Part shown: positions 12,949 to 25,644 of the stretch, piece by piece | Layout: every line of letters begins with the position of its first letter | Position numbering within the stretch: the first letter of the stretch is position 1 | Notes under the pieces: generated by a model | What the model was told of the DNA's origin: nothing | The model's database searches: none | The model's input: the letters and a program-made list of their open reading frames with translations, nothing else | Assembly: GCF_949987515.2 (NCBI RefSeq) | Contig: NC_082699.1 | Coordinates: forward strand, 77,379,281-77,443,280 | Length of the DNA: 64,000 nucleotides | Source: Delphinus delphis | Lineage: Eukaryota > Chordata > Mammalia > Artiodactyla > Delphinidae | Direction: 5' to 3' | Program-made: the position numbers and the translations under genes

Positions 12949-13266
12949 GGCTTCCCTGCTGGCGCAGTGGTTGAGAGTCCGCCTGCCGATGCAGGGGACA
13001 CGGGTTCGAGCCCTGGTCCAGGAAGATCCCACATGCCGCAGAGCAAACTAAGCCTGTGCGCCACAACTACTGAGCCTGTGCTCTAGAGCCGGCATGCCAC
13101 AACTACTGAAGCCCGCATGCCTAGAGCCCGTGCTCTGCAACAAGAGAAGCCACCGCAATGAGGAGCCCGCGCAACGCAATGAAGAGTAGCCCCTGCTCGC
13201 CACAACTAGAGAAAGCCCGCGTGCAGCGATGAAGACCCAACGCAGCCAAAAATAAATTAATTAAAA
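12949..13266 (+). mobile_element. Long-form tRNA-derived SINE
   Basis: It has the same tRNA-like head as the short CHR copies but a longer body with repeated CCACAACTACTGA(A)GCC units and a GACCCAACGCAGCCAAAAAT end. It is flanked by an 18-base duplication AAAAATTAAGAACCTCTG (12931-12948 and 13267-13284). Confidence 0.95.
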
Positions 13267-13639
13267 AAAAATTAAGAACCTCTGCAGTCAATATGGCAAA
13301 ATGTTAATACGTTAAACCTAGATGATAGAGGCATGTGTGTCTTATTACTCATTCTCTCTTATATGTTCAAAATACAAAATGATTGTAAAGTCTCTCTCCC
13401 CTCCCCTCCACCCACTACCCTCTCTCTCACCTGAGCCTCCCAGACCCACATATTTTACAGTCTTTTCATTATATCCACAACTGAATCCACCAGCGTTGCC
13501 CCCAAACTCCCTCTGCAGCTTTCCCTTCTCCGAGCACAGCATGACCATCATTTACCTAATTAATCAAGCCAGAAACCTGGGCGTTATTCTGTCTGCCCTC
13601 ACATACATCATTAATCCCTTCCTTTTCACCCCCTAAACA

Positions 13640-13985
13640 CGTCTTCGATCTGTTGCCTTTTTTCCATTGACCGTCCCACCACCACTCAGGTGAAGCCGCC
13701 TACACTGCCCACCTGGACTCCTCAAGAGCCTCCCACCTGGCCTCCCTCACCATGCTTACCCTACTCCACACAAAGGGGATCCCATCATTCCTGTGCTTTT
13801 AAGACCTTTCTTTTAAAAACCACTGTTCTTAGAATAAACTCCAAGTTCTTCACCTGGTGAATGTCTATCTTTGCCACGAAACTGTCAGCTTAATGAGAGA
13901 AGACTCTGCCTTCCCCACCTCTACGCCCCCTCCCGGCACAATGCCATGCTCAGTAAAGATCTGCTCGATTACAGTAACTGGTATT
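13640..13985 (+). repeat. L2 LINE 3' remnant
   Basis: A diverged L2-like order: TTCTTAGAATAAACTCCAAG, CAGCTTAATGAGAGAAG, and CACAATGCCATGCTCAGTAA at the 3' end. Confidence 0.5.
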
Positions 13986-14169
13986 GTAACCCTAGTCCTG
14001 GGTCCTTAACCAAACTGCTTCACTTTTGAGTCCTGGTTGCCCTGGCCATAAAAATCCAAGGTAGATTAGAAAGATTGTAGACGTTTGGCTAGATTATTGA
14101 TTTGGGGATTTTGCAGTAGCAACCTGCAACTAAATGTTCTAATGACTTTGTCTTATTAAAAACACATCC

Positions 14170-14360
14170 AGATTCAAGTAATATTTGTGGAATGCCTTAG
14201 GTGTAAAAGGAGCTGTACAAAGTACTTTCACACACTTCGTGTTTTATAACATGAACAACCCAGATAGGGTCACAAATGGAATAGCTTCACAAGTGACAAA
14301 TGTAAGGTGATAAGGCATTAAGCTTGTCCAAGGTCGCAAAGCTGGTGAGAGCAAAGTCGT
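14170..14360 (-). repeat. MIR remnant
   Basis: A diverged reversed MIR: GGAGCTGTACAAAGTACTTT, then GTCCAAGGTCGCAAAGCTGG. Confidence 0.55.
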
Positions 14361-14517
14361 TTCTCCAATCAAAAAAATTTTTGAAAGAACAGAATTCTGA
14401 ATTTTGAGGGTAAAAGACCATAATACAAAGAGGTAAAACAACTCCCTTAATCAAAGTTTCGAGTTCTGACTCCAGAGTTTTAACCGTGCCATACTGAATG
14501 CTAGCACAGCAAAATCA

Positions 14518-14751
<234 letters not shown>

Positions 14752-16439
14752 TCAGGTCGTGCAGGCGGTACCACAGGGACTCAGTGACACTGAGCAGCAC
14801 GTCCCCACCCAAGGGGGGGACTTTGTGTTTGAGAAAGTCTATCCCTTAAGGGGGCAGAGGGGTTGGTGGGATTGAGTGAACCTACAAATGCCCATATAGA
14901 TACGTTTGCGTTCATTCAAATAATACAACCAACAGTCGCTCGATATTCTACGAGATTTCAAAACGTTATCAATGGAAACCTTGCTATTCACTTCCACTCA
15001 ATCTCCTGCTCGAAAACATTCTTAGGCTCTCTCACACCTGCAGCTTTGATGCAGTAGTTGCCAATTCATGTTACTTTGTTACAAAAGTTCTAGCTCCTTG
15101 TATCACTGTATCTGTCCTCTCTTGGCACGTTTGATGTCTTTCTGCTTATCTCTCTGAGTTACCTGTTCCTGCTTCTCAGATCCTGAGAGGAAGGACAAAT
15201 GAAGATACATGAACAGAAAAGGTACTGTGGGCTTCACACAGCCACTCAGTAATGATCCCGGCGAGAACTTCTCCAATCTCATCTTCACCTCTCAAGGTTC
15301 TGCACGAGGTGACATCCAGCCAGGAGAGCTGGTCTTGCCCACGTGAAAGCTGTGTGGCTCAGACGTGAGGACAGGCCCAGAAGCTGGTTCTGGAGCCCAG
15401 GCCCCCATGCTCTGTGCCTTCCTCTTTCCCGAGGCCCCAGCTCGAAGCCCTCCATGCTCCCTGTTCTTCTGCCCTTTTTATTTTTTTTTCCTAATTACCC
15501 TGAGCTGGAGTGGTTTTCATCTGATGTATCTGAAAAGACTTCCTGCAGCTGGGGAAGAGGCTTCTGCGGTAAATCCATGTATTCTGGTGCCTGAAGAGCG
15601 CCCGAGGCTGAGAGACCCCCCACCAACACTCACCGAGGCGTTAAACGTGCTGTGGAGTCAGCCACCCCCCAGCAAGTGTTTGCTGAGACCCCAGGGCCTG
15701 CCTGGCATAACCACTCATGAAAATGCAGTCTGCCCACTTATCAATTATTAAGAAGCAAAAATATCCAATTGCCCATGTTTCTTACTAAAATTATTTGTAA
15801 GGTGGGAAAAGAAATTACTGTGCCAGAAAGACCAGGTCTCCACTGTTTCCTCATTTCCAATATGTAACAGGCGCAGAATTTGTGATATAGTACATGTAAT
15901 TTATCAAAGACAGCACAAAAAGAAACTATACTTACCTAACTACCAATACTGAAGTCAAAGTCTATCAATTTTATATACCATTTAACGACACAACACAAAG
16001 AATCTAACAGGGACTTGATTTCATTGAAATATAATTATTTCCTTTCCTTCAAAATTCTTAAAATAACTTCTACTGAAGCGAAAATAGAAGTCAACTCATT
16101 TTTTTCACATATTTTGGTTATAGTTAAATATTTTAAATATTACAATGAAATTTAAATTGCAATCATAAAAAACTGTTCATATATTAGTAGAAAGATATAC
16201 AGAATCAATGGGAATCAGGAAAAGAATGGACATTTACTAAAAGTCTACTACATACCTAGTCTTTTACAAGCATTCTCCTGGAACATAAGCTCTCTGATGC
16301 AGGCGCCCCCATTTTCACTGCTGAGTCCCTGGTAATCATCTACCAAGGCACCAGCATAGAACTATGCAATTAATATTTTAGAAATAAATCAGGGAATTAT
16401 CTCATTCAATTCTAAAACAAACCCCTAAAATGAATACGG

Positions 16440-16560
16440 AACTTATTTACAGATAAAGAAAATAGGGTCCCAAAAAGTAAAGTTTCTTGCCCAAGGTCAC
16501 AAAGCTAGTAATTGGTAAAGGCAGGATTTGAACTCAGGTCTGTCTGACTCCAAAACTAAG
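16440..16560 (-). repeat. MIR
   Basis: A clear reversed MIR 5' half: TTGCCCAAGGTCACAAAGCT, GGCAGGATTTGAACTCAGGT and CTGTCTGACTCC. Confidence 0.8.
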
Positions 16561-16789
16561 GTGGAAATCTCATTCCATTAGGAAGGGTCCAGCACCACAG
16601 ATAACCCTCCTATCTTTGTTCAGCTCTAGCCTTATATAGCCTTAGCATCCCACACATAGGGAACTCGAGGACAAACCATAACAGTAAGGATTTTATAGCC
16701 AGTAATTTCTTAGGTCTTATTTACAAAGTGTCAGCAGATCAGCAGAAAAGCTCTGTAAGAAGGTATTTCTAAGAATAAAACCAAAGAGA

Positions 16790-17680
16790 GAACCCATAAG
16801 GAAAAGATTTACTATATTAAAAACATTTTTGACCACAACCAAAATGAAAAACCTCATAAACAAAACAAAAGGCAAGCAACATCAGGAAAAAGATTTGCAA
16901 TATATGTCAATGACAGAAAAGAAGCTAATATCCATGATTTACAAAGAGCTATCACAAAGCAATAAGAAATGCTCCCTAATTTAAATGTATGCAAAGGACA
17001 AAAACGGATAATTCATTTTAAAAATGCAATTGGCTAATACATGAACAATGTTCAATACCTCACTGGTCATCAAATGCAAGCTAAAACAACGAAAAATTAC
17101 TTTCGCTCATCATATTGGCAAATATTTTAAAAGGACAGTATCTGTTTGTGGGAGAACAAACTGTTATAAAGCTTTTTGGAGGACGATACAGCAATGTATA
17201 TGTAAACTCTAAAAAATATATGCACACTTTTTGACTCAAGTCCACTTCTGGGAATTGTTTCCTTTTAAAAAAAAAAAAATCAGTCCAAAAAGATTTATCC
17301 ATCACTGCATTTATCACAGCACTATTTACAACGGTGGAAAGAAAAATTGAAGGAAAATAATATTCAGTAATAGAGAATTGGTTAAATGAGTAATTCTACA
17401 TCTTTTCATTCCCTGTTGGAGAAGGAATTTGGAGAGTAACTTGAAAGTAACCTATGATAAATGTAAATGTCATATCCAGTGACTAAATTTCCAGAAATCT
17501 TAACTAAAGGAATACGCATACAAGAACAAAAGAATATATGTACAAGAATGTTCAAACATTTTTTTCTAAGAGTGAAAAAGTGAAGATTCAATAACGCAGA
17601 AAAACGCATAATTTGCCAAATGAAAAATGTAGGTCTCCACACAGTAAAGAAGTACAGAATGCTCACCATTTTATGATACA
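16790..17680 (+). repeat. Old L1 remnant
   Basis: A strongly diverged L1 ORF2 3' part: GCTAATATCCATGATTTACA, CACTGGTCATCAAATGCAAG, CTGGGAATTGTTTCC and CACAGCACTATTTACAACGG in L1 order. There are many stops and no usable frame. Borders are approximate. Confidence 0.65.
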
Positions 17681-17733
17681 GATGATATACATCGACAAAA
17701 AGAACAGAAAATAGATATTAAAAATGTTATCTC

Positions 17734-18094
17734 CAGGCTTGCCTGGTGGCGCAGTGGTTAAGAATCTGCCCACCAATGTAGGGGACATGGGTTCGAGCCC
17801 TGGTCCGGGAAGATCCCACATGCCACGGAGCAACTAAACCCATGTGCCACAACTACTGAGCCTACGCTCTAGAGCCTGCAAGCCACAACTACTGAGCCCG
17901 TGTGCCATAACCACTGAAGCCCACGCGCCTGGAGCCTGTGCTCTGCAACAAGAGAAGCCACCGCAATGAGAAGCCCACACACTGCAACGAAGAGTAGCCC
18001 CCACTTGCCGCAACCAGCGAAAGCCTGCACGCAGCAACGAAGACCCAACACAGACAAAAATTAATTAATTAATTAATTAATTAATTTTTTTTAA
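17734..18094 (+). mobile_element. Long-form tRNA-derived SINE with AATT-type tail
   Basis: The head is GGCTTGCCTGGTGGCGCAGT, with the long body, and a tail expanded into AATT units (18058-18085). It is flanked by AAAATGTTATCTC (17721-17733 and 18095-18107). Confidence 0.93.
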
Positions 18095-18110
18095 AAAATG
18101 TTATCTCTGA

Positions 18111-18271
18111 GGACTTCCCTGGCAGTCCCGTGGTTGAGACTCCGTGCTTCCACTGCAATGGGGGGACGCAGGTTCGATTCCTGGTCGGGGAATTAGGATC
18201 CCGCATGCCGTGCGGCATGGCCAAAAAATTTAAAAAGTTTTTAAATAAAAAATTAAAAAAAAAATTTTTAA
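18111..18271 (+). mobile_element. CHR-1-like SINE (third subtype)
   Basis: The head GGACTTCCCTGGCAGTCCCG and body CGATTCCTGGTCGGGGAATT differ from the other SINEs here. It is flanked by near-identical 13-base sequences ATGTTATCTCTGA and ACGTTATCCCTGA (18098-18110 and 18272-18284). Confidence 0.9.
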
Positions 18272-18496
18272 ACGTTATCCCTGAGTAGCAGGGCTATGAT
18301 AGCCTCTTTTTCTCCTATTTTCAGACTTATTAAATTAAATATACATGATTTTTAATCAACAAAAACCATTTTTAGGCATATAGTATTACGCATTGGGGAC
18401 TACTACATGAATACTTACAGAAACAAATACTTAGGAGATACTGCAGCAGCATTACACAATGTAAAACAGGGACTTCTGATTAAAACAACACCGTCA

Positions 18497-18703
<207 letters not shown>

Positions 18704-20261
18704 TTATTTTAAAAGAAGGGCACAAATAAGATAAAGCTTGAATATTCCCAACTGAAGTTTAAATAATGAAATCATTTTTAAAGTCTTCACAGCTTATACA
18801 CTCCCTATAATAGTCTTACCATCAAAGCATTGTATTAAATGTTAATTAACTCAGAATAAGTTTTCCTCCCTGTTGAAACTTTTTATTAAAGAACATGAAA
18901 TGCATTATATAAAAGTAACATGTCTATAATAACTAGCTTAGTTGCCTTGACAGCAATGCAGTCAGTGTGCATTATCTCCCAGCACTAAGCTCTTCTCTTA
19001 ACGCTACAAGAAACCAGACTGCACCCTCAAATGGAGATAAACTATGTGAAAGTATTTTCTGAACTATACAGCACAAAAACACATAGCTTACAAATACTGG
19101 CGTCCTTTCTGAGGCTGTCATTTTCTGTTTCTGGCCAACCCCTGTCAATAAGCAGAACCACCTAATTCCCCAGCCATCAAACTCACAGGGGCAAGAGCTC
19201 TGGAGACATGTGCGTTTATAGAATGTAACCAACTACACATAGAACTCTGACAAGAAGAAGATGAAATACTCTTTGATTTCAGAGAACACTCAAAAAATAC
19301 TCTCGTTAGCCTCATAGCAGGAAAAGCCGGGCTTCTCCTAAGCCACTTGTTTATTGCAGGGACACTGAGCAAATCCAACAAATTCTGTTCCCCTCATGTC
19401 TACTGGGAGACTCAGGCACACATGTGCTGTTATCTTGTAACTCACGGGGCAAAGGGTGTGTCTCACACGGCCCGCAACCTTCACGCAAGCTCATTGCCTC
19501 GCCTTGCTGTCTAAACTTGGTCCCATTTTCTCACCTGCTCTCTTGGTATTTTGTTATTCTGTATGCTGCCTCAAATGCTTTTTGGAACAGGACAGAAGAA
19601 TGAGTGGATAGATAAATGGACAGATGGACAGGTGAAAGATGGGCAGACGGACAGAGAGACTCTAAGCAAAGAGGAACAAAGAACATTTCCTACGCAAAAT
19701 CCTCTTCTAGTCAAGGAAGAAAGAACCATAACAGAGAACTGGGAAGAGACAGGTGGCTTAGGATTTTGTGTTTCTACAGATTTTGTGAAAATCACAGCAA
19801 GAGATAAGAGGGTAGAACTATAAATAATAAAAGAAAAGGGCATGCATGCCTGAATAAAATATTTACTTTCTAAAGAATAGATTCAAATCAGCAAGGCCCA
19901 ATGACACAATCCTTGGGTCCTTACAGAACTGAGAAGTCCACTTCCAAGCCACAAGGCAACCCTTTGGAGCACTGAGAATCTACACTGGGTGGTCATAAGG
20001 CCATCAGAGCAAAAACTATGTTATTCTGCACTAACGAGGAATCAGAACCTACGTGGGGACATCCACGCGTGTCCTCATTTACAACCCATGGCAGCGTTAC
20101 GCGGCGGGGGGGACTCCTAGTGAGCCCCGTTTCTGCAGGGGAGGAAACAGGTCCTAAATAGGGTGAGCATTCCTACTAGCTCTCCAGTAGTAGGAGCTGG
20201 ACATACAGATATACAGAGCCGTTTACTCCAGAGCAGGATTTGAACCCAGGCCTGTATTTTT

Positions 20262-20476
20262 TTTTTTTTTTTTTTTTTTTTTGCGGTACACAGGGCTCTC
20301 ACTGCCGTGACCTCTCCCGTCACGGAGCACAGGCTCCAGACGCGCAGGCCCAGCGGCCATGGCTCACGGGCCCAGCCGCTCTGCGGCACGTGGGATCCTC
20401 CCAGACCGGGGCACGAACCCGCGTCCCCCGCATCGGCAGGCGGACTCTCAACCACTGCGCCACCAGGGAAGCCCCG
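20262..20476 (-). mobile_element. CHR-type SINE
   Basis: A complete minus-strand copy with a 5' T run of over 20. The flanking duplication is GGCCTGTATTTTT (20249-20261 and 20477-20489). Confidence 0.95.
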
Positions 20477-21315
20477 GGCCTGTATTTTTAACCACAGTAC
20501 TATCCTGCTTTGTGTGTTTTTCATGTTTACAATACCTTTGTTTCTGGCATGAAATAATATTTAATAGATGATAGGTTATCTTGATTTATCTCATTAGCTC
20601 TAATAATTTGTCTTCATATTGTTGAATTTTACTCTTTTCCCTTGGGGAATGGAAGGGAAAGAGTGGGAATCAGAATGAGGTGGGCTCTTCATTCTTCCTA
20701 TGGTACCTCACCTCATCCAAGAAGCCCCCAACCAGGGAGAAGGAACAAATTTTCCCTCCATATTTAAAAAAAAAAAAGACACCACTGATAATGGGCGTTC
20801 CCTTAATGATTTACTTAATTCCAGTACAGAGGCCGGGGGGAAAAAGCATATGCAGAAACTGGGAAGAATATAACCTGTAAGAAGGTAAAAAGAACATAGC
20901 TCACGGGAGAGCTTAGTGGGTCAGACTGATTTAATTTCACTCAATAAAAGAATAACACGCTCTAAAAATACTGGTATGCAATGGATTTGATCTTTCTTGA
21001 CACCTATAAAGTTTTGACAGTCCACATGTAACATTATTGTGAACCAGTGAAACAAGGAGTCTATAGACAGGAAAAATCAATGCCACAGGCAGGCTGAAAC
21101 CCAGGCTAGAGGAAAGGAAAAGAAAGAGCATAGTTAAGAAGCGGGGAAAAGCTGGAAAAAAAAAATCATCACAAGGGCTCCCCAGTATCAGTCCAACAAC
21201 AGTTTAATAATTCATTCAAGAGAAAGTTACTGAGTTCCTATTATGTGCAAGACAGTATAGGAGGCACAAGCCAGAAAGTCAACAAAAGTAAAATGAAGCA
21301 GAAATAAGAGGGAAT

Positions 21316-21596
21316 GGGACTTCCCTGGTGGCACAGTGGTTAGGAATCCGTCTGCCAATGCAGGGGGCACAGGTTCAAGCCCTGGTCTAGGAATATCCCA
21401 CATGCCACGGAGCAACTAAGCCCGTGAGCCACAACTACTGAAGCCCGCGCACCTAAGAGCCCGTGCTCCACAACAGGAGAAGCCACTGCGATGAGAAGCC
21501 TCAGCTCGCCGCAACTTAGAGAAAGCCCGCACTCAGCAGGACCCAATGCAGCCAAAAATAAATTTAATTAATTAATTAATTTTAAAAAAATAAAGA
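21316..21596 (+). mobile_element. Long-form tRNA-derived SINE
   Basis: Complete, with head GGGACTTCCCTGGTGGCACA and an A/T-rich tail. It is flanked by a perfect 16-base duplication AGAAATAAGAGGGAAT (21300-21315 and 21597-21612). Confidence 0.95.
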
Positions 21597-21675
21597 AGAA
21601 ATAAGAGGGAATAAAACAGAGACAAATGATGCAGGAGAAAGAACGGCAAAACCATAAAAAGAGGAGAATAACAAG

Positions 21676-21772
21676 GGTAGTCCCCACTCACTGCAACTAG
21701 ACAAAGCCCTCAAGCAGCAATGAAGAGCCAACAAGGCCAAAAATAAATAAATAAATAAATAAAAATTTAATT
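21676..21772 (+). mobile_element. 5'-truncated long-form SINE
   Basis: Only the 3' part of the long SINE is present: AGTCCCCACTCACTGCAACT through CAAGGCCAAAAATAAATAAA, with an AAAT-unit tail. Confidence 0.85.
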
Positions 21773-21960
21773 AATATTAAAAAATAACAAAAGATAAATA
21801 GAATTGTAAAGTTAGAACATTGTTGAAAAGCTGTAAAAATACTCCAAAAAACAGATCAAAACATATATATGTAGGAAGGCTGCCCCCCGTCATATATAAA
21901 TACAAACTTATTTTTGTTCATTCATGGGCACTAAATTACTTTATCCAAAGCATAATATAT

Positions 21961-22256
21961 ATTTTTTTATTTTATTTATTTATTTATTTATTTTTGGCTG
22001 TGTTGGGTCTTCGTTTCTGTGCGTGGGCCTTCTCTAGTTGCGGCGAGCGGGGGCCACTCTTCATCGCGGTGCGCGGGCCTCTCACTGTCCCGGCCTCTCT
22101 TGTTGCGGAGCACAGGCTCCAGACGCGCAGGCTCAGTAGTTGTGGCTCACGGGCCTAGTTGCTCCACGGCATGTGGGATCTTCCCAGACCAGGGCTCGAA
22201 CCTGTGTCCCCTGCATTGGCAGGCAGATTCTCAACCACTGTGCCACCAGGGAAGCC
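21961..22256 (-). mobile_element. Long-form tRNA-derived SINE
   Basis: A minus-strand copy from a TTTA-unit tail and TTTTTGGCTGTGTTGGGTCT to CACCAGGGAAGCCCC. The probable, diverged flanking duplication is AAAGCATAATAT against AAAACACAATAT. Confidence 0.92.
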
Positions 22257-22964
22257 CCAAAACACAATATTTTAATTAAAACAAATAATCAATATTACAC
22301 TTCTCCTGTCAAATCTAGTTCATAAATTTACTCTGCTATGTAACCATAACGTGTCTAAGATGGAGCTAAAATTAATGAAAATACCTTTGTATGGTTTGTG
22401 GAACTCTTCTCAAAATTCCAGGCTTTTAAAATAAATCTGAGCAGTATTTCTATACTATCTTTTTTCTTGTGAAGCAACAGATACTGTTGTCAAAATTCTG
22501 TCATTATAATGATTCATGAGCATCATGCTCTAACTAATCTGCCAGACAATAAGGCACTATCTTGACACTGTGACCAAACAAAATGAAATATAAGGAAGAC
22601 AATGACCCTATTCTGGAAAATTTACAACCTATGTCAACACTGGGGTTTTTCTTTCATTGGTTAGCAAAATAAAATAAATCATATACTTTCTTGGAACATT
22701 CGGTAGCCATGACTCTTCTTTTAGTGTAATGACCAGAAAAGAGTTAAGTATGACTTTTTTAGGTCAATTAGCAACAATCATCACTGGAAGTTAAGTAATG
22801 CGGTATTAACTGGTAGCAATGCTTCCGCCTACATTAGACCTAAAATAAAACTACACTGAGTTCTGAAAGTATTATAAAGGAAGAGATGAGGTCCCTAATG
22901 AGAAAAAATAGTAAGAAATCAAAGAAGTAAAGGCTTTTTAATTAACCATTCCTACAGAAAGGAA

Positions 22965-23155
22965 TAGACTATGGTAGTTAAGAGAACAGACCTGGAGACA
23001 AATGTGTGGGTGCGAATTCCCACATCACCGCTAACTAGCTGTACCCATGACAAGTCAATGAACTTTTCTGCATCTCAGTTTCCTCATCTACAGACTGGGG
23101 ATAACAATAGTACCTATCTCCTAGAACTGTTGTAAGAATTAAATTGCTTTTAAAA
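22965..23155 (+). repeat. MIR
   Basis: A nearly complete forward MIR: CTATGGTAGTTAAGAGAACA, ATCTCAGTTTCCTCATCTAC, GGGGATAACAATAGTACCTA and GTAAGAATTAAAT. Confidence 0.85.
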
Positions 23156-23818
23156 TACCTCAGATCTTAGATATGACACCAAAAGCACAGGCAACAAAGA
23201 AAAGTTAGATAAAGTGGACTTCATCAAAACTTAAAACTTCTATGCTTCAAAGGACACCATCAACAAAGTGAAAAAACAACACACAGAATAGGAGAAACTT
23301 TTTGTAAACCATATATCTGATACGGAACTTGTATCTACAATATAAAAAGAAATCTTACAACTCAACAATAAAAAGACAAATAACTCAATTAAAAATGGAT
23401 AAAGGATCTAAAAAGACCTTTCAGTGATCCAGAAAGGATCTCATTCAGGTTCGACGGAGAAATTAAACCCTTTACAGACAATCAAAAGTTAAGAGAATTC
23501 GGCACCACCAAACCAGCTTTACAATAAATGCTAAAGGAACTTCTCAAGGCAGGAAACACAAAAGAAGGAAAACACCTACAGTAACAAACCCGAAATAATT
23601 AAGAAAATGGTAAGAGGAACATACACATAATTACCTTAAATGTAAGTGGATTAAATGCGCCAACCAAAAGACATAGACTGGCTGAATGGATACAAAAACA
23701 AGACCAGTACATATGCTGTCTACAAGAGACCAACGTCAGACCTAGGGACACATACACACTGAAAGTGAGGGGATGGAAAAAGATATTCCATGCAACTGGA
23801 AATCAAAAGAAAGCTGGA

Positions 23819-24025
23819 GGGCTTCCCTGGTGGCGCATGGTTGAGAGTCCGCCTGCCAATGCAGGGGACATGAGTTCGTGCCCCGGTCCGGGAAGATCCC
23901 ACATGCCGTGGAGCAGCTGGGCCCATGAGCCATGGCTGCTGAGCCTGCGCGTCCGGAGCCTGTGTTCTGCAACGGGAGAGGCCACAACAGTGAGAGGCCC
24001 GCGTACCGCAAAAAAAAAAAAAAAA
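23819..24025 (+). mobile_element. CHR-type SINE inside L1 ORF2
   Basis: Complete. Flanking duplication GAAAGCTGGA against GGAAGCTGGA (23809-23818 and 24026-24035). It interrupts the L1 endonuclease region. Confidence 0.93.
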
Positions 24026-24345
24026 GGAAGCTGGAGTAGCAATTCTCATATCAGACAAAACAGACTTTAAAAGAAAGACTATTACAAAAGAGACAAAAAG
24101 AACACTGCATAATGATCAAGGGATCAATCCAAGAAGAAGATATAACAATTGTAAATATTTATGCACCCAACATAGGAGCACCTCAATACATAAGGCAAAT
24201 GCTAAAAGCCATAAAAGGGGAAAGCAACAGTAACACAACAGTAGGGGACTTTCAGCACCCCATTTTCACCAATGGACAGATCATCCAAAATGAAAATAAA
24301 TAAGGAAACACAAGCTTTAAATGACACATTAAACAAGATGGACTT

Positions 24346-24558
24346 GGGCTTCCCTGGTGGCACCGTGGTTGAGAGTCCGCCTGCTGATACACGGGACGCG
24401 GGTTCCTGCCCCGGTCCAGGAGGAACCCACATGCCACAGAGTGGCTGGGTGCGGGAGCCATGGCCGTTGGGCCTGCGCGTCCGGAGCCTGTGCTCCGCAG
24501 CAGGAGAGGCCGCGGCAGTGAGAGGCCCGCATACCACAAAAAAAAAAAAAAAAAAACC
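24346..24558 (+). mobile_element. CHR-type SINE inside L1 ORF2
   Basis: Complete, with duplication CAAGATGGACTT (24334-24345 and 24559-24570). It is the second interruption of the endonuclease region. Confidence 0.95.
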
Positions 24559-25442
24559 AAGATGGACTTAATTGATACTTATAGGACGTTCCATCCAAAA
24601 ACAACAAAATACACTTTCTTCTCAAGTGCTCATGGAAAACTCTCCAGGCTGGATCATATCTTGGGTCACAAATCAAGCCTTGGTAAATTTAAGAAAATTG
24701 AACTCGTATCAAGTATCTTTTCCAACCACAACACTATGACACTAGACATCAATTACAGGAAAAAAAATCTGTAAAAAATAAAAACACATGGAGGCTAAAC
24801 AATACACTACTAAATAACCAAGAGATCACTGAAGAAATCAAAGAGGAAATCCAAAAATGCCTAGAAACAAATGACAATGAAAACACGACGACCCAAAACC
24901 TATGGGATGCAGCAAAAGCAGTTCTAAGAGGGAAGTTTATAGCAATACAATCCTACCTCAGGAAACAAGAAACATCTCAAATAAACAAACTAACCTTACA
25001 TCTAAAGCAATTACAGAAAGAAGAACAAAAAAAACCCAAAGTTAGCAGAAGGAAAGAAATCATAAAGATCAGATTAGAAATAAATGAAAAAGAAATGAAG
25101 GAAACAATAGCAAAGATCAATAAAACTAAAAGCTGGTTCTCTGAGTAAAAAACAAAGTTGATAAACCATTAGCCAAACTCATCAAGAAAAAAAGGGAGAA
25201 GACTCGAATCAACAGAATTAGAAATAAAAGAGGAGCATGAACAACTGACACTGCAGAAATACAAAGGATCATGAGAGATTACTACAAGCAACTATATGCC
25301 AATAAAATGGACAACCTGGAAGAAATGGACACATTCTTAGAAAAGCACAACCTTCCGAGACTGAACCAGGACGAAACAGAAAATATAAACAGACCAATCA
25401 CAAGCACTGAAATTGAAACTGTGATTAAAAATCTTCCAACAA

Positions 25443-25644
25443 GGGGCTTCCCTGGTGGCGCAGTGGTTGACAGTCTGCCTGCCGATGCAGGGGACACGGG
25501 TTCGTGCCCCGGTCCGGGAAGATCCCACATGCTGCGGAGCAGCTAGGCCCATGAGCCATGGCTGCTGAGCCTGCGCATCTGGAGCCTGTGCTCCACTACA
25601 GGAGAAGCCACAACAGTAACAGGCCCACATACTGCAAAAAAAAG
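25443..25644 (+). mobile_element. CHR-type SINE inside L1 ORF2
   Basis: Complete, with a 16-base duplication differing at one base (AAAAATCTTCCAACAA at 25427-25442; AAAAATCTTCCAAAAA at 25645-25660). It lies just upstream of the reverse transcriptase. Confidence 0.94.
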
